A stretch of 64,000 bases of DNA from Burkholderia sp. 4M9327F10 (GCF_005503145.1 NZ_SCNV01000001.1:434001-498000); one strand, 5' to 3'; counted from the stretch's first letter, positions 8,650 to 18,737 are shown. Program-made: numbers and translations. Notes: a model not told the origin generated them from the letters alone.

Positions 8650-9001
8650 CACGTACTTGTGCGCGGCCGGCCCGGACGAGACAGGTCTTGCTGCCCCGGC
8701 GAACGGTTTGGAAAAGCTGGGAAAGTATGACGAATCGTCTGGATGAGGAGTCCAGTTTCGCCCCAGCCGGGAGCTAGATTCGCCATGTGTGAGATTATGC
8801 GTGGCACGCTGGCCACTGTCATTACCCGACTCGACAAAGCACCGTTGTCAATTCCGTCACAATCGTGCGCCCGAGAGGGTCACCCATGGACGTTGATGCG
8901 ACGATCGCGGCAGGCAACCGCCACCTCATGAGATGAGGCCTCAGCTTAGGCCAGTCCGCAGTTAGCGCGATGAAGTTTAACGAATTTTCTGAAATATCGA
9001 C
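8650..9001. other. Intergenic region without a recognisable gene
   Basis: About 350 bp separates the GntR gene from the divergent yigZ-like gene. It must carry both promoters. Short inverted repeats such as TGAGGCCTCA near 8936-8945 are visible, but I see no convincing reading frame or RNA gene. Confidence 0.4.
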
Positions 9002-9592
9002 GTGAGTCACACGATTTCGACAGCATGCACCGCGGAACTCGAAATCCGCAAAAGCCGCTTTATTGCCCACGCGATCCCCGTCGCGGACCGCGACGCGGCG
9101 ATGGCGGAATTACGCCGCCTGCGTGCAGAAAACCCGACGGCGACGCACGTCTGCTGGGCCCTGCTGGCGGGCGGCCAGTCCGGCATGTCGGATGACGGCG
9201 AGCCGTCCGGCACCGCTGGCCGGCCGATCCTCGAAGTGCTGCGTCACCATGACCTGGACGGCGTGCTGGCGGCTGTGGTGCGTTACTACGGCGGTGTGAA
9301 GCTCGGCGCGGGCGGGCTTGTGCGCGCCTATACGGATGCGATCGCGCGCGTGCTGCAGGACGCGCCGCGCATCGAACGGATTGCCCAGGCACTGCTGACC
9401 GTGGAGATCGGCTATCCGGACGAGGCGCGCGTGCGCCGCTGGATCGAACAGGAAGGCTATGCACTCGCCGATAGCGGGTATCAGATGGCCGTGAGGCTGA
9501 CCATCAGCATGCCCGTTACGGCGGTGGACGCGGCGCGTGACGCGCTAAGAGATATGACGCAAGGGCGAGCGGTATTTGATGAGGAAAGCTGA
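9002..9592 (+). CDS. yigZ: YigZ/IMPACT-family protein (UPF0029)
   Basis: 196 residues with a GTG start. The N-terminal UPF0029 domain shows 'IRKSRFIAHA', 'HVCWALL', 'SDDGEPSGTAGRPIL' and 'VVRYYGGVKLGAGGLVRAY', the family's strongly conserved core. A short C-terminal ferredoxin-like half (DUF1949 type) begins around residue 135. Bacterial YigZ proteins resemble the RNA- and ribosome-associated IMPACT family, but their cellular job is unsettled. The ribosome-binding site is poor, so the exact start is less certain than the identity. Confidence 0.9.
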   Translation: MSHTISTACTAELEIRKSRFIAHAIPVADRDAAMAELRRLRAENPTATHVCWALLAGGQSGMSDDGEPSGTAGRPILEVLRHHDLDGVLAAVVRYYGGVKLGAGGLVRAYTDAIARVLQDAPRIERIAQALLTVEIGYPDEARVRRWIEQEGYALADSGYQMAVRLTISMPVTAVDAARDALRDMTQGRAVFDEES

Positions 9593-9616
9593 GGAGGCCA
9601 TGCCTCCCCTCAAACC

Positions 9617-11278
9617 TCAATGCGTCGCCGCCAGCTCCACCTGACCACCCACGACCGCCTCCTGCGCCAACGCATCCTCGAGGATCATCTCGGCGCCCTT
9701 CTCCGCCACCATCATGGTCGGCGCATTGATGTTGCCGGACGTGATATTCGGGAAGATCGACGCATCCACCACCCGCAAGCCGCCGATGCCATGCACGCGC
9801 AAGCGCTCGTCGACCACCGAGGTCTGCACATCGGCCCCCATCGCACATGATCCGCACAGGTGATAGATCGAGCCCGATTGCTCGCGGAAATACTGCAGGA
9901 AGCCTTCGCGGGTATTCACCTGCGGTCCCGGCGAAATCTCCTCGACGGTAATGCCCTGCAACGCGGGCGCCGCCATCACCTTACGCACCAGTTCGCAGCC
10001 CTGGATCACCTCGTCGATGTCCTTGTCTGTCGTCAGCGCGTTAATGCGGATCTTCGCGGCATCCTCCACCCGGTTCGACGCAATCTCGATCGAACCGCGG
10101 CTCGTCGGCCGGCACGGATTGAAGGCCAGCAGAAAGCCCGAATACGGTTCCGGCTCGAGACTCGCCTTGTTGCTCTTCGGAATGCGGTATGACAGCGGGT
10201 TGAAGTAAAGCTGCAGGTTAGGTTGCGCCTGCTGGTCGTTGCCCTTGAAGAAACCGCCCGACTGGTTGACGCTCATCGCAAGCGGTCCCTTGCGCGTCAA
10301 CAGATACTGCAGGCCCAGCTTGAGCTTGCCGAGCAACGGCCGCATTTCGTCGTTCAATGTCTTCACATTGGCGCGGTAGTAGAAGCTCACGCACAGGTGG
10401 TCCTGCAGATTCTGCCCCACCGCCGGCAATTCATGCACCAGCGGAATGCGATGCTGCGCAAGCAGCGCCTTGTCGCCAACACCGGACAGTTGCAACAGCT
10501 TCGGCGTATCCACAGCGCCCGCCGCGAGGATCACTTCGCGCTTCGCCGTGAACGTGCGCGTGCTGCCGTTCTGCTTGACCACTACGCCGGTCGCACGCTT
10601 CGCGTTGTCGAACAGCACCTGACTCACCAGCACGTCGCGCTCGACCCTCAGATTCTTGCGATCGAGCACCGGATGCAGATACTCGAAGCTGCTCGACGAG
10701 CGTTGCCCGTTGCGCGTGTTCACGTCGTAAATGCCCGAGCCTTCGAACTGCGCGCCGTTGAAGTCGTCGCTGCGCTTGTAGCCTGCCTGGTCGCAGCCCT
10801 TCAGGAACACGTGACAAATCGGATGCACGGCATCCTTCATCGGCGAAATGCGGATCGGGCCGTCGGCGCCGTGATATTCGGTATTGCCAAGCGGATGCGA
10901 TTCCAGCTTGCGGAAATACGGCAGCACGTCTTTAAACGACCAGCCCTTGTTGCCGGCCGCCGCCCAGTCGTCGAAGTCATGCGGTTGGCCGCGCACGAAG
11001 ATCATTGCGTTAATCGAGCCCGAGCCGCCCTGGACCTTGCCACGCGGGCAATAGATAGGCCGGTTCTCGAGTTCCTTTTCCGGCTCGCTGTAATACATCC
11101 AGTTATAGGTTTCGTTGTAGTAAGTCTTGGTGAAACCCACTGGAATCTTGAACCAGAACGAGCTGTCCTTGCCGCCTGCTTCGAGCAGCAGCACGGAATA
11201 CTGGCCCGAGGCCGTCAGGCGATTGGCGAGGATGCAGCCCGCAGAGCCCGCGCCGACAATAATATAGTCGTAATTCAT
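9617..11278 (-). CDS. GMC-family FAD oxidoreductase (choline dehydrogenase-like)
   Basis: 553 residues. The N-terminal Rossmann motif 'YIIVGAGSAGCILANRL' binds FAD; 'GKVQGGSGSINAMIFVRG' and 'GQNLQDHL' are GMC signatures. The C-terminal catalytic pair is the His in 'YHLCGSCAMG' and the Asn in 'NITSGNINAPTMMVAEKGA'. GMC enzymes oxidise an alcohol to an aldehyde or ketone. The gene is the last of a four-gene minus-strand cassette with an aldehyde dehydrogenase at the other end, so alcohol-to-aldehyde-to-acid steps are plausible. True choline dehydrogenase is less likely because no betaine genes are nearby. Confidence 0.88.
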   Translation of the reverse strand: MNYDYIIVGAGSAGCILANRLTASGQYSVLLLEAGGKDSSFWFKIPVGFTKTYYNETYNWMYYSEPEKELENRPIYCPRGKVQGGSGSINAMIFVRGQPHDFDDWAAAGNKGWSFKDVLPYFRKLESHPLGNTEYHGADGPIRISPMKDAVHPICHVFLKGCDQAGYKRSDDFNGAQFEGSGIYDVNTRNGQRSSSSFEYLHPVLDRKNLRVERDVLVSQVLFDNAKRATGVVVKQNGSTRTFTAKREVILAAGAVDTPKLLQLSGVGDKALLAQHRIPLVHELPAVGQNLQDHLCVSFYYRANVKTLNDEMRPLLGKLKLGLQYLLTRKGPLAMSVNQSGGFFKGNDQQAQPNLQLYFNPLSYRIPKSNKASLEPEPYSGFLLAFNPCRPTSRGSIEIASNRVEDAAKIRINALTTDKDIDEVIQGCELVRKVMAAPALQGITVEEISPGPQVNTREGFLQYFREQSGSIYHLCGSCAMGADVQTSVVDERLRVHGIGGLRVVDASIFPNITSGNINAPTMMVAEKGAEMILEDALAQEAVVGGQVELAATH

Positions 11279-11333
11279 GGTGTATCTCGCCTGACGGCGT
11301 CCGCTTCAGTGAATGCGAAAGTAAGTCTCTAGC

Positions 11334-12551
11334 TCAACCCTTGGCCGGGGCGAGATCCTTGACGTCAACAGGTTTCGAGGCCATCTGCAGATGCAGGCGT
11401 TCACCCGTATAGGGCGAGTGCCGGCGTACGACGTCCATGTTCAGCTCGACGCCCAGACCGGGTTCCTGCGACGGAATGATGTAGCCGTCTTCCCAGCGGA
11501 TCGGCGTCTTGAGCACTTCCGCATGGAAACCGCCCCACGTGCCGATGCTTTCCTGAATCAGGAAGTTCGGCGTGCATGCCGCCAACTGGATGCTTGCCGC
11601 AGCGCCGATCGGGCCGTTGTACAGGTGCGGCGCGATTTGCGCGTAATACACCTCGGCAATGCTTGCCACTTTCTTTGCCTCGAGCAGACCGCCAACGCGC
11701 GCCACATTCAGTTGCAGAATCGAGGCTGCGCCCGCTTCCAGCAGCTTGAAGAATTCGTACTTGGTGGTCAGGCGCTCGCCGGCTGCAATCGGAATGCTGG
11801 TGTGCTGCGCCACTTGCGCCATCGCACCTTCCTGCCCAGGCGGCACCGGCTCTTCGAACCACAGCGGGTCGTATTTCTCGAGGCGCCTGGCGAGCCGGAT
11901 GGCCGACGACGGCACCATCTGGCCGTGCGTGCCGAACAGCAGATCGGCCTTGCTGCCCACCGCTTCACGCACCTTGCGGCAGAACGTTTCGCAGCGGTCG
12001 AGCACTTCCAGAGACAGTTGATGCCCGGAGTACGCGGTATACGGTCCGGCCGGATCGAACTTGACCGCGGTAAAGCCACGCTTGACGTTCTCTGCTGCGC
12101 ACTCTGCGGCAAGATCAGGATCGTCGTAGTCGTACTCGCCGCGGCTATTCTTCGGGTACAGGTAGGTGTACGAACGAAGCCGTTCATTGACCATGCCGCC
12201 CAGCAGTTCGTAGACCGGCTTGCCGGCAGCCTTGCCGATAATGTCCCAGCATGCCATTTCCAGACCGCTGACCACGCCCATCATCGTCAGGTCGGGGCGT
12301 TGCGTAAACCCGCTCGAATACGCTTCGCGCCATAGCCGTTCGACATGGTGCGGATCCTTGTCGAGCAGATAGCGGCTAAACACGTCGTCGATGATGTGGG
12401 TCATCGCGTTCGGGTGGAACGTCGCCGAATAGATTTCCCCGACGCCTTCAATCCCGCAAGCCGTCTTCAGCTTGACGAAGATCCAGTACATGCCGCCCAG
12501 ATGCGGCGGCGGTACGGCGACAATATGCGTTTCGAGCGAGACGACTTTCAT
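11334..12551 (-). CDS. Enolase-superfamily acid-sugar dehydratase (mandelate racemase/MLE type)
   Basis: 405 residues in two domains: an N-terminal capping domain of about 130 residues, then the barrel. 'TAVKFDPAGPY' contributes the catalytic Lys region. 'LLFGTHGQM', 'WFEEPVPP' and 'IAAGERL' mark the three metal-ligand strands (Asp/His region, Glu, Glu), and 'IAPHLYNGPIGAAAS' supplies the general-acid His. The pattern fits aldonate dehydratases of the MR subgroup such as galactonate- or mannonate-like enzymes. AAGAAGG precedes the ATG, inside the end of the transporter gene, which stops exactly one base upstream, so the two are translated as a unit. Confidence 0.87.
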   Translation of the reverse strand: MKVVSLETHIVAVPPPHLGGMYWIFVKLKTACGIEGVGEIYSATFHPNAMTHIIDDVFSRYLLDKDPHHVERLWREAYSSGFTQRPDLTMMGVVSGLEMACWDIIGKAAGKPVYELLGGMVNERLRSYTYLYPKNSRGEYDYDDPDLAAECAAENVKRGFTAVKFDPAGPYTAYSGHQLSLEVLDRCETFCRKVREAVGSKADLLFGTHGQMVPSSAIRLARRLEKYDPLWFEEPVPPGQEGAMAQVAQHTSIPIAAGERLTTKYEFFKLLEAGAASILQLNVARVGGLLEAKKVASIAEVYYAQIAPHLYNGPIGAAASIQLAACTPNFLIQESIGTWGGFHAEVLKTPIRWEDGYIIPSQEPGLGVELNMDVVRRHSPYTGERLHLQMASKPVDVKDLAPAKG

Positions 12552-13871
12552 TTACGCACCTTCTTTCCTGTTAAGCATGTTTCTAAGCGCGAGTGCGGCA
12601 CAGCCACCCAGCGCGGCCACTGCGGCCACATAGCCGAAGTAGAGTTGATAACCAAAGACACCGGGGTAAGTCTGCGTCAGATAGCCGTTGATGAGCGGCA
12701 GAAAGACGTCCGGCGAATAGCCCAGTACCGAGATCAGGCCGATCGCTAGCCCCATCGTTTCGACCGGCACGTTGCAGCGGTCGAGCAACGACCAGTACAG
12801 GCCGCGAATCGCGTAAGTCAGAATGCCGATGAACAACACGAGGAACACCAGCGCCAGGTGGCTGCCGATCCCCGGCGCTGCGATCAATCCCAGCAGCGAG
12901 AGAGCCGCCAGGAACAGCGCAATCACCAGCACCGAAATCTTCGAGAAGCGGTCGCCGAGAAAGCCGCCGCCAATGCCCCCAATAGGCCGCATCCACAGCT
13001 TGAGCGTGGTAATCGTGCCGGCCATCACCACGGAGAGGCCAATCGCGCCTTCATGCAGATAGGCGGAAAAGCTGTAGGTTGCCCAAAACACCTGATAACC
13101 GCAGAACACAATCGCGGCCACCAGCCACAACTCCGGAATCGCGGCGAGCGTTTTCAGATCGACGAGCACATTGCTGCGTTTGCGCGAGACGGCGCTTGCG
13201 GCGGCGTCCTTGCTACCCTGCGGATCCTTCACGAGCGCGAGCAGCAGACCGAGCGCAATGCACAGGAACGCGTACATATAGACCACCAGCCTGAAACCCG
13301 CCGCGACCGGTTCGCCGCGCGTCTGCGTGACCCAGGCAAACAACGTAATGGCCACGGTTGCCAGCATCGCCTCGATCAGGCCACGGCCGCCGTCGAGAAA
13401 GCCGAAGAACCGGCCCTGCTCATCGGGACCGGCGATCATCGACACACGCTTGATCACCGCGGCCCAGAAGGTCAGGCCGGTCGAGAGGCCCCAGCCGCCG
13501 AAGATGACCATCAGCATATGGAACGACGGCGCAGTTGAATACCACAGGCCCAGCAGGCCGGTTGCAATCAGCGAGAAGCAGATGAGCAGACGCGGTGCGA
13601 TGCGGTCAGCGAGCCAGCCGCTCGGCAGATAGCTCAGCAGGAAGATGGTCCCCAGCGACGAATACAGGTAACCGAGCTGGCTGTCCGTGATATGGAACAC
13701 TTCCAGCATGGTCGGCTGATACACCTGCCGCAGATACAGAATCGGGTAGATCGCGCCGGCGGCGATTACCAGCAGCAGCAACTGGATATAGCGCTGCGCT
13801 TTGGTTTCGCGCAAGGCGGCCTCGTGAGAAACGGCCAGCGAGGCGTTGGACTGAACAGATTGAGATGACAC
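12552..13871 (-). CDS. MFS transporter
   Basis: 439 residues from a GTG at 13871, chosen because AGGAG sits seven bases upstream; a GTG at 13892 is also open. Twelve hydrophobic segments are expected. 'LPSGWLADRIAPRLLICFS' matches the MFS loop 2-3 motif, and 'GGIGGGFLGDRFSKISV' is its counterpart in the second half. Its stop abuts the dehydratase ATG with no spare base. It lies between a dehydratase and an aldehyde dehydrogenase gene, so the likely substrate is a sugar acid or related polyol product. Confidence 0.85.
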   Translation of the reverse strand: MSSQSVQSNASLAVSHEAALRETKAQRYIQLLLLVIAAGAIYPILYLRQVYQPTMLEVFHITDSQLGYLYSSLGTIFLLSYLPSGWLADRIAPRLLICFSLIATGLLGLWYSTAPSFHMLMVIFGGWGLSTGLTFWAAVIKRVSMIAGPDEQGRFFGFLDGGRGLIEAMLATVAITLFAWVTQTRGEPVAAGFRLVVYMYAFLCIALGLLLALVKDPQGSKDAAASAVSRKRSNVLVDLKTLAAIPELWLVAAIVFCGYQVFWATYSFSAYLHEGAIGLSVVMAGTITTLKLWMRPIGGIGGGFLGDRFSKISVLVIALFLAALSLLGLIAAPGIGSHLALVFLVLFIGILTYAIRGLYWSLLDRCNVPVETMGLAIGLISVLGYSPDVFLPLINGYLTQTYPGVFGYQLYFGYVAAVAALGGCAALALRNMLNRKEGA

Positions 13872-14034
13872 TGAGGTGCTCCTGGGAGACACACAAGGCC
13901 AGCAGCGCGTGGCTGCGCCGGCTCTGCCGAGTCTCCGATATCTTTGTTATGGTTGCAGTGCGCTTGCGCGTGTCTGCAGGTTCAGAAAAGGCGCGCCGCC
14001 ATGAGCGGCACGCCGGATTGGGTTGAGCGGCGAC

Positions 14035-15459
14035 TCAGTACTTCATCACCACGAGACGCGTCTGCGTGAATTCGAGCATGCCGTGCTTGCCGTCGTCGCC
14101 GCCGAGGCCCGAGCGTTTCCAGCCTGCGTGGAAGCCCTGGTAGGGATCGGCCGGCGTGCGGTTCACATACAGTTCGCCTGCTTCGATGCTGTTGGCGATC
14201 TTCATGGCCGTGCGATAGTTCTCGGTATAGAGGACCGAGGACAATCCGAACTGGTGATCGTTGGCCATCTCGAGCGCCTCGTCGAGCGTGCTGTACTTGA
14301 CCACCGGCATGATCGGGCCGAAGGTTTCTTCCTGGATGATCTCCATGTCCTGGCGGCAGTTCGTCAACAACGTGGCCGGATAGAAGAAGCCTTCGCCGCC
14401 GGGGAGTACGCCGCCCGTCTCCAGCGTCGCGCCCGCATCAAGCGCACGCTCGACCATCGCGTGAATCGACTGGCGCGAAGCTTCGTTCACGAGCGGCCCC
14501 ATCAGCGCGGGATTGCTGGCGCGGTCGCCGAACTTCACAGCGCTCATGTGCGACTTGAGCAGCGCGACGAAACGCTCATGCACGCTCTCATGCACATATA
14601 CGCGTTCGATTGCCGTACACAACTGGCCGCAATGCGTGGTCTTGGAGGCGACCAGTTCGCGCGCGGCCTTCTCGAGATCGGCATCCGGTTCGATGATCGC
14701 CGGCGTCTTGCCGCCCAGTTCGAGCGAGGGCTTGGCGATATTCGCCTTGCAGTATTCGAGCACCTTGCGGCCGGCGCTGACGCTGCCCGTCAGCGTAATC
14801 ATGCCCACGGCCGGATGCGTGCAGACTTCTTCAGCCGTCGCATGGCTCATGGCGAGAATGTTGACGACCCCTGCCGGCAGACCGGCGCGTTCGACTGCCC
14901 GGGCAATTTCAAACGCCGAGGTCGGCGTGTTGTTGCTCGGCCGCACCACCACCGTGTTACCGGAGATCAGCGCAGGCGCGATCTTGCGCATGAACGTGTA
15001 GACCGGATAGTTGAACGGAATCAGGCACGCAACGACACCGATCGGCTCGCGATGCAGGACCAGGTTCTCGTCAGGGGTGTCGCTCGGAATGACTTCGCCT
15101 TCGATACGGCGCGCCCATTCCGCGTGATAGCGGGTGATCTGGCCGGCGTAGATGGCTTCGCTGGCCGCATCGGCTACGCTCTTGCCCGACTCCAGCGCCA
15201 GCGCGGCGCCAATAGCCGGTGCGCATTCGGTCAAGGCATCGGCCAGCTTGTGCAGAAAGACCGCACGCTCGGCAGCGGGCAACTTACGCCAGCCTTTCTG
15301 TGCCGCCGCAGCGGCGTTGACCGCGGCAATCGCTTCGTCCTTTGAAGCACCCGCAACCTGGGCAATCAAGGCCCCGGTTGCGGGGTTGTAGACGGAAATG
15401 AGTTCGTCGGTTGCGGGTTCGATGAACTGGCCGTTAACAAAATTCCGATCGAGTCGCAT
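14035..15459 (-). CDS. NAD-dependent aldehyde dehydrogenase, AldA-like
   Basis: 474 residues from the ATG at 15459, preceded by AAGGACT; the frame is open further upstream but lacks a sensible start. Catalytic Glu lies in 'LELGGKTPAII' and catalytic Cys in 'THCGQLCTAIERV'. 'IQEETFGPIMPV' and the C-terminal 'GFHAGWKRSGLGGDDGKHG' closely resemble E. coli lactaldehyde dehydrogenase AldA. It oxidises a small aldehyde (lactaldehyde, glycolaldehyde or a semialdehyde) to the acid. It is the first gene of the cassette that continues with an MFS transporter, a dehydratase and a GMC oxidoreductase. Confidence 0.9.
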   Translation of the reverse strand: MRLDRNFVNGQFIEPATDELISVYNPATGALIAQVAGASKDEAIAAVNAAAAAQKGWRKLPAAERAVFLHKLADALTECAPAIGAALALESGKSVADAASEAIYAGQITRYHAEWARRIEGEVIPSDTPDENLVLHREPIGVVACLIPFNYPVYTFMRKIAPALISGNTVVVRPSNNTPTSAFEIARAVERAGLPAGVVNILAMSHATAEEVCTHPAVGMITLTGSVSAGRKVLEYCKANIAKPSLELGGKTPAIIEPDADLEKAARELVASKTTHCGQLCTAIERVYVHESVHERFVALLKSHMSAVKFGDRASNPALMGPLVNEASRQSIHAMVERALDAGATLETGGVLPGGEGFFYPATLLTNCRQDMEIIQEETFGPIMPVVKYSTLDEALEMANDHQFGLSSVLYTENYRTAMKIANSIEAGELYVNRTPADPYQGFHAGWKRSGLGGDDGKHGMLEFTQTRLVVMKY

Positions 15460-15646
15460 AGTCCTTACCTGGTGGCGTAGTGCGAAAAACGCAGCGAGAA
15501 ACGCATTACCGGCGGCTATGGACTCCATGCCACCGGCGCATGGGCAGGATTCTTCTCCGCGTGACGAGGGTGGACAAGCGACTAATTTGGGAACCAAACA
15601 TTCTAAAAACTCATGTTTGGCGGAGAAAGTGGGGAGGGATGTGCGC

Positions 15647-15892
15647 TCAAAGGCGCAGTAAGGATGCCTGGCTTTCCAGCAGGGCCCGCAGTTCGGCCGA
15701 ATCGGGACGTGTGCCCCAGTTGCGGGCCCCGGCCACCGAGGCAATGGCGATCCACGAATTCGGCGGAAACCACTCCCTTAGCACGGTGTTGGCCTGGAGA
15801 ATCCGTAGCCGGCCGGTTTGCCCGCAGTAGTCGGCGCATAGCTGCGTGCCGTCCAGTTGGGCGGTGACTAGCGGATTACGTATTCGTTGCAT
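15647..15892 (-). CDS. Small hypothetical protein
   Basis: 81 residues, with GGGAGAGACC just before the ATG at 15892, a good ribosome-binding site. The sequence is mixed and soluble-looking ('QTGRLRILQANTVLREWFPP', ending with a Leu-rich tail). No signal peptide or membrane segment is visible, and I do not recognise a family. It lies between the aldehyde dehydrogenase gene and a GGDEF/EAL gene, with no obvious operon link. Confidence 0.55.
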   Translation of the reverse strand: MQRIRNPLVTAQLDGTQLCADYCGQTGRLRILQANTVLREWFPPNSWIAIASVAGARNWGTRPDSAELRALLESQASLLRL

Positions 15893-16065
15893 TGGTCTCT
15901 CCCGCAAGGTAAAGCTAAGCACGCTCAGCGATAGAGGCAGTGACGGGAGTTTATGGACGGTTCTCATTTACAGGTGAAACGTCTGTGCGAGATTGGTAAC
16001 GCGAGGTTACGGCTCTTGTACTGTGGAAGGCGACGCAGGTCGTGCGTCGCATTGTGCGGCCAGTG

Positions 16066-18570
16066 TTAAATGCTTAAAGCGGCTTCACCAACGTGCAGAT
16101 CCAACGCGCGCTCGAGATAAGCCGGCGCTTGCGGGCGGCACAAGAAAAAGCCTTGTACGAAGTCGCATTTCACGCCGCGCAGAATATCCAGTTGCTGCTG
16201 TTCTTCGACGCCTTCCGCGACGACCTTGATACCCAGCTTGCGCGACAGACCGACAATACCTTCCACGATGCTCTGGGTAGCCGGGTCGCTTACCAGCTTC
16301 GATGTAAACGAGCGGTCGATCTTGAGCGTGTCGGGTGCGAAGTCTGCGAGATACTTGAGCGTGGAATGCCCGGTGCCGAAATCGTCAATGGCAATGCGCA
16401 CGCCGAGTGACTTCAGCGCCGCAATCACCTTTTGCGCGCGGTCCGGATTTTCCATCAATGCCGTTTCGGTCAACTCGATTTCAAGCAGCGCGGGTGGAAC
16501 GCCGAATTTCTTTAGCGCACGGTCGACCTCCCAGACGATTGCGTCACCGCGAAGCTGGCGGGCCGAGACGTTCACGGACATGCCGAGATTGCCGGCGCCC
16601 AGACGCCGCCAATGCGCGAGCTGACCCAGCGCGTGATCGAGCACCCATGAGCCGATCTCGGCGATAAAGCCGGTCTCTTCCAGAATCGGCACAAACACGC
16701 CAGGCGGAATCAGACCGCGGCGCGGGTGTTTCCAGCGAATCAGCGCTTCGGTGCTGTGCACCGACAATGTACGCGGCTCGTGAATCGTCTGGTAGTGCAG
16801 CAGGAACTGATTGGAGGCCAGCGCTTCTGGAACGTCGCGTTCCAGTGCGAAATCGTCGATGGTTTCCGCAGCCTCCTTGCCGGCGAACATGAAGCAATTG
16901 CGACCCGCCTTCTTGGCGGCGTACATCGCGACATCCGCACTCGTGAGCAGCGCCTCGTGATGCACACCATGCTCCGGATACAGCGATATGCCGATCGACG
17001 CGGTCACGAATGTGCCCGCGCTGTCGTTGCGGCCACTGCGCGAGAGTTCGGTCAGCAGCGCCTGCGCCAGCGATTCGAGTCCTGCTTTATCTGCGATGCT
17101 GCCGATCAGGACTGCGAACTCATCGCCGCCGAGCCGGGCAACATAGGCGTCCGGCGGCAGCGCCGCCTTGATGACAGCGCCGATACCCTTTAGCAGGCGA
17201 TCCGCCGCGACGTGCCCGAGCGTATCGTTCAACACCTTGAAGCGATCGAGGTCCACGAACATCAGACCGAATGGCGCACGCACCGCACAACGCTCCTCCA
17301 TCTCGCGAAACAGCGCCGCCCGGTTCGCGAGGCCGGTCAGCGAATCCGTGAAGGCCAGCTTGTCGAGCGTGGCGATGCGCTCCTGCTCGCCGGTAATGTC
17401 TTCGGCTGTGCCGATGATGCGCAGCACGGTGCCGTCGCTCGCGAGCACCGGGTAGCCGGTGCTGCGCAACCAGCGGATCGAACCATCGGTCTTGCGAATG
17501 CGGTACTCAGCCCGCCCTTCGACCGACTGGCTCACGATCCGATGCATTTCGGCGCGCAGCAACGGCAGATCCTCTTCGAACACCAAGTCCATCCAGGCGG
17601 TTGGATTGAGCTGCAGTTCGTGAGGTTCGATGCCGAACACCTTCGAGCTACCCGCGCTGACATAGTGGAACGACTTGAAATCGGCGCTATACGTGTAGAA
17701 CACCACCGGCGTATGCGCTTCCATCTCCGATACAAGTTCGTTCTTGGCCTGCAACTGCGCCAAAAGATCGGTCTGGTTCGTCACGTCGAGCGCGGCGCCC
17801 ACGACTGCAACCACGCGTCCCGCATTGTTCTTGACCGGCGTGAGCCGGCTATCCCACCATTTCGGCTGTCCGGTCGCCGTACGCGAAAGCCCGCGAAATG
17901 AGGTGCGATGTCCCGCCAGTGCTCCTGCAAACGCCGTTGCAGCCGGCGCGCAATCGGCGTCGTTCCAGAACGAGAGCCATTGCGCACCGGTGAGCTGCGC
18001 AGGCGAGTCGGCGTCGATCAGGCATGCGCCATACTCGGACATGCGCAGCAGGCGGCCGTCGAGTCCAATCAGGCTCACCCATTCCCGGTTGGCGTCCAGC
18101 AACGCGCCGGCGAGCGACGTCGCCGCGGCCTGCTTCGCGCGCTCGGTAACGAGCGAGCAATAGAGCAACGTTGCCAGCAAGGCTCCTGCGATGACGGCGG
18201 CCGTCATCACCGCGTGTGACGGCGTGCAACCGGTCAGACCCAACCACTGCGGTATCAGCAGGCACAGCGCGACCGTGCCGAAGCCCGCTGCCGTCGCCAC
18301 ACCGGCGTAACGGACATCGACGCTCTGATGACGCCGGTACCACGCGAAGAAGTACGACAGAAAGAGCTGGTTCTGAGGCGCTAAGCTATCGCTGTCGATT
18401 GCGAAGTTGTGCGCATCATACTGGCTGGGCGAACTGGGGGCGCACGACGGTTTCAATTTGATGCCTGGTCGGTTACGAGACGGGAGCCATGCGTCGTGAG
18501 AGCCATGCTGAATCCCACTACGTGAGTCAGTTAACGGCAAGGGGGTGCGGAAATTGAGGTGCTGGCGCAT
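16066..18570 (-). CDS. Membrane PAS-PAS-GGDEF-EAL cyclic-di-GMP protein
   Basis: 834 residues. Two hydrophobic segments lie around 88-112 and 120-142, then two PAS domains (about 155-265 and 285-400, the second with a PAC tail). A GGDEF domain follows, with 'ARLGGDEFAVLIG' at about 480-492, then an EAL domain with 'EALIRWKHP' near 609, 'ELTETALM', 'DDFGTGHS', 'LKID', 'AEGVE' and 'QGFF'. All key residues of both catalytic domains look intact, so it could make and break c-di-GMP depending on PAS input. The first 75 residues are unusual and lack a clear ribosome-binding site; the true start may be internal. Confidence 0.88.
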   Translation of the reverse strand: MRQHLNFRTPLPLTDSRSGIQHGSHDAWLPSRNRPGIKLKPSCAPSSPSQYDAHNFAIDSDSLAPQNQLFLSYFFAWYRRHQSVDVRYAGVATAAGFGTVALCLLIPQWLGLTGCTPSHAVMTAAVIAGALLATLLYCSLVTERAKQAAATSLAGALLDANREWVSLIGLDGRLLRMSEYGACLIDADSPAQLTGAQWLSFWNDADCAPAATAFAGALAGHRTSFRGLSRTATGQPKWWDSRLTPVKNNAGRVVAVVGAALDVTNQTDLLAQLQAKNELVSEMEAHTPVVFYTYSADFKSFHYVSAGSSKVFGIEPHELQLNPTAWMDLVFEEDLPLLRAEMHRIVSQSVEGRAEYRIRKTDGSIRWLRSTGYPVLASDGTVLRIIGTAEDITGEQERIATLDKLAFTDSLTGLANRAALFREMEERCAVRAPFGLMFVDLDRFKVLNDTLGHVAADRLLKGIGAVIKAALPPDAYVARLGGDEFAVLIGSIADKAGLESLAQALLTELSRSGRNDSAGTFVTASIGISLYPEHGVHHEALLTSADVAMYAAKKAGRNCFMFAGKEAAETIDDFALERDVPEALASNQFLLHYQTIHEPRTLSVHSTEALIRWKHPRRGLIPPGVFVPILEETGFIAEIGSWVLDHALGQLAHWRRLGAGNLGMSVNVSARQLRGDAIVWEVDRALKKFGVPPALLEIELTETALMENPDRAQKVIAALKSLGVRIAIDDFGTGHSTLKYLADFAPDTLKIDRSFTSKLVSDPATQSIVEGIVGLSRKLGIKVVAEGVEEQQQLDILRGVKCDFVQGFFLCRPQAPAYLERALDLHVGEAALSI

Positions 18571-18737
18571 CGCGAATGGCGCGCCGGTAAGAAAGCGTAA
18601 GCGTGCGCGTCGCCCGCGAGGATGACGCTGGATTCAATCAGAACAGCTTGTTATTGTCAGATGATTACAACGAGGCGCCGCGTGCACCGCCCCGGAGATA
18701 GAACGGGGCGACGCGACGCGGCAGTTCAACACTCGGA

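Noticed and set aside
14023..15345. A 440-codon plus-strand open frame opposite the aldehyde dehydrogenase gene
   Set aside because: The minus strand encodes a complete aldehyde dehydrogenase with both catalytic residues. The plus-strand product is a compositional shadow.
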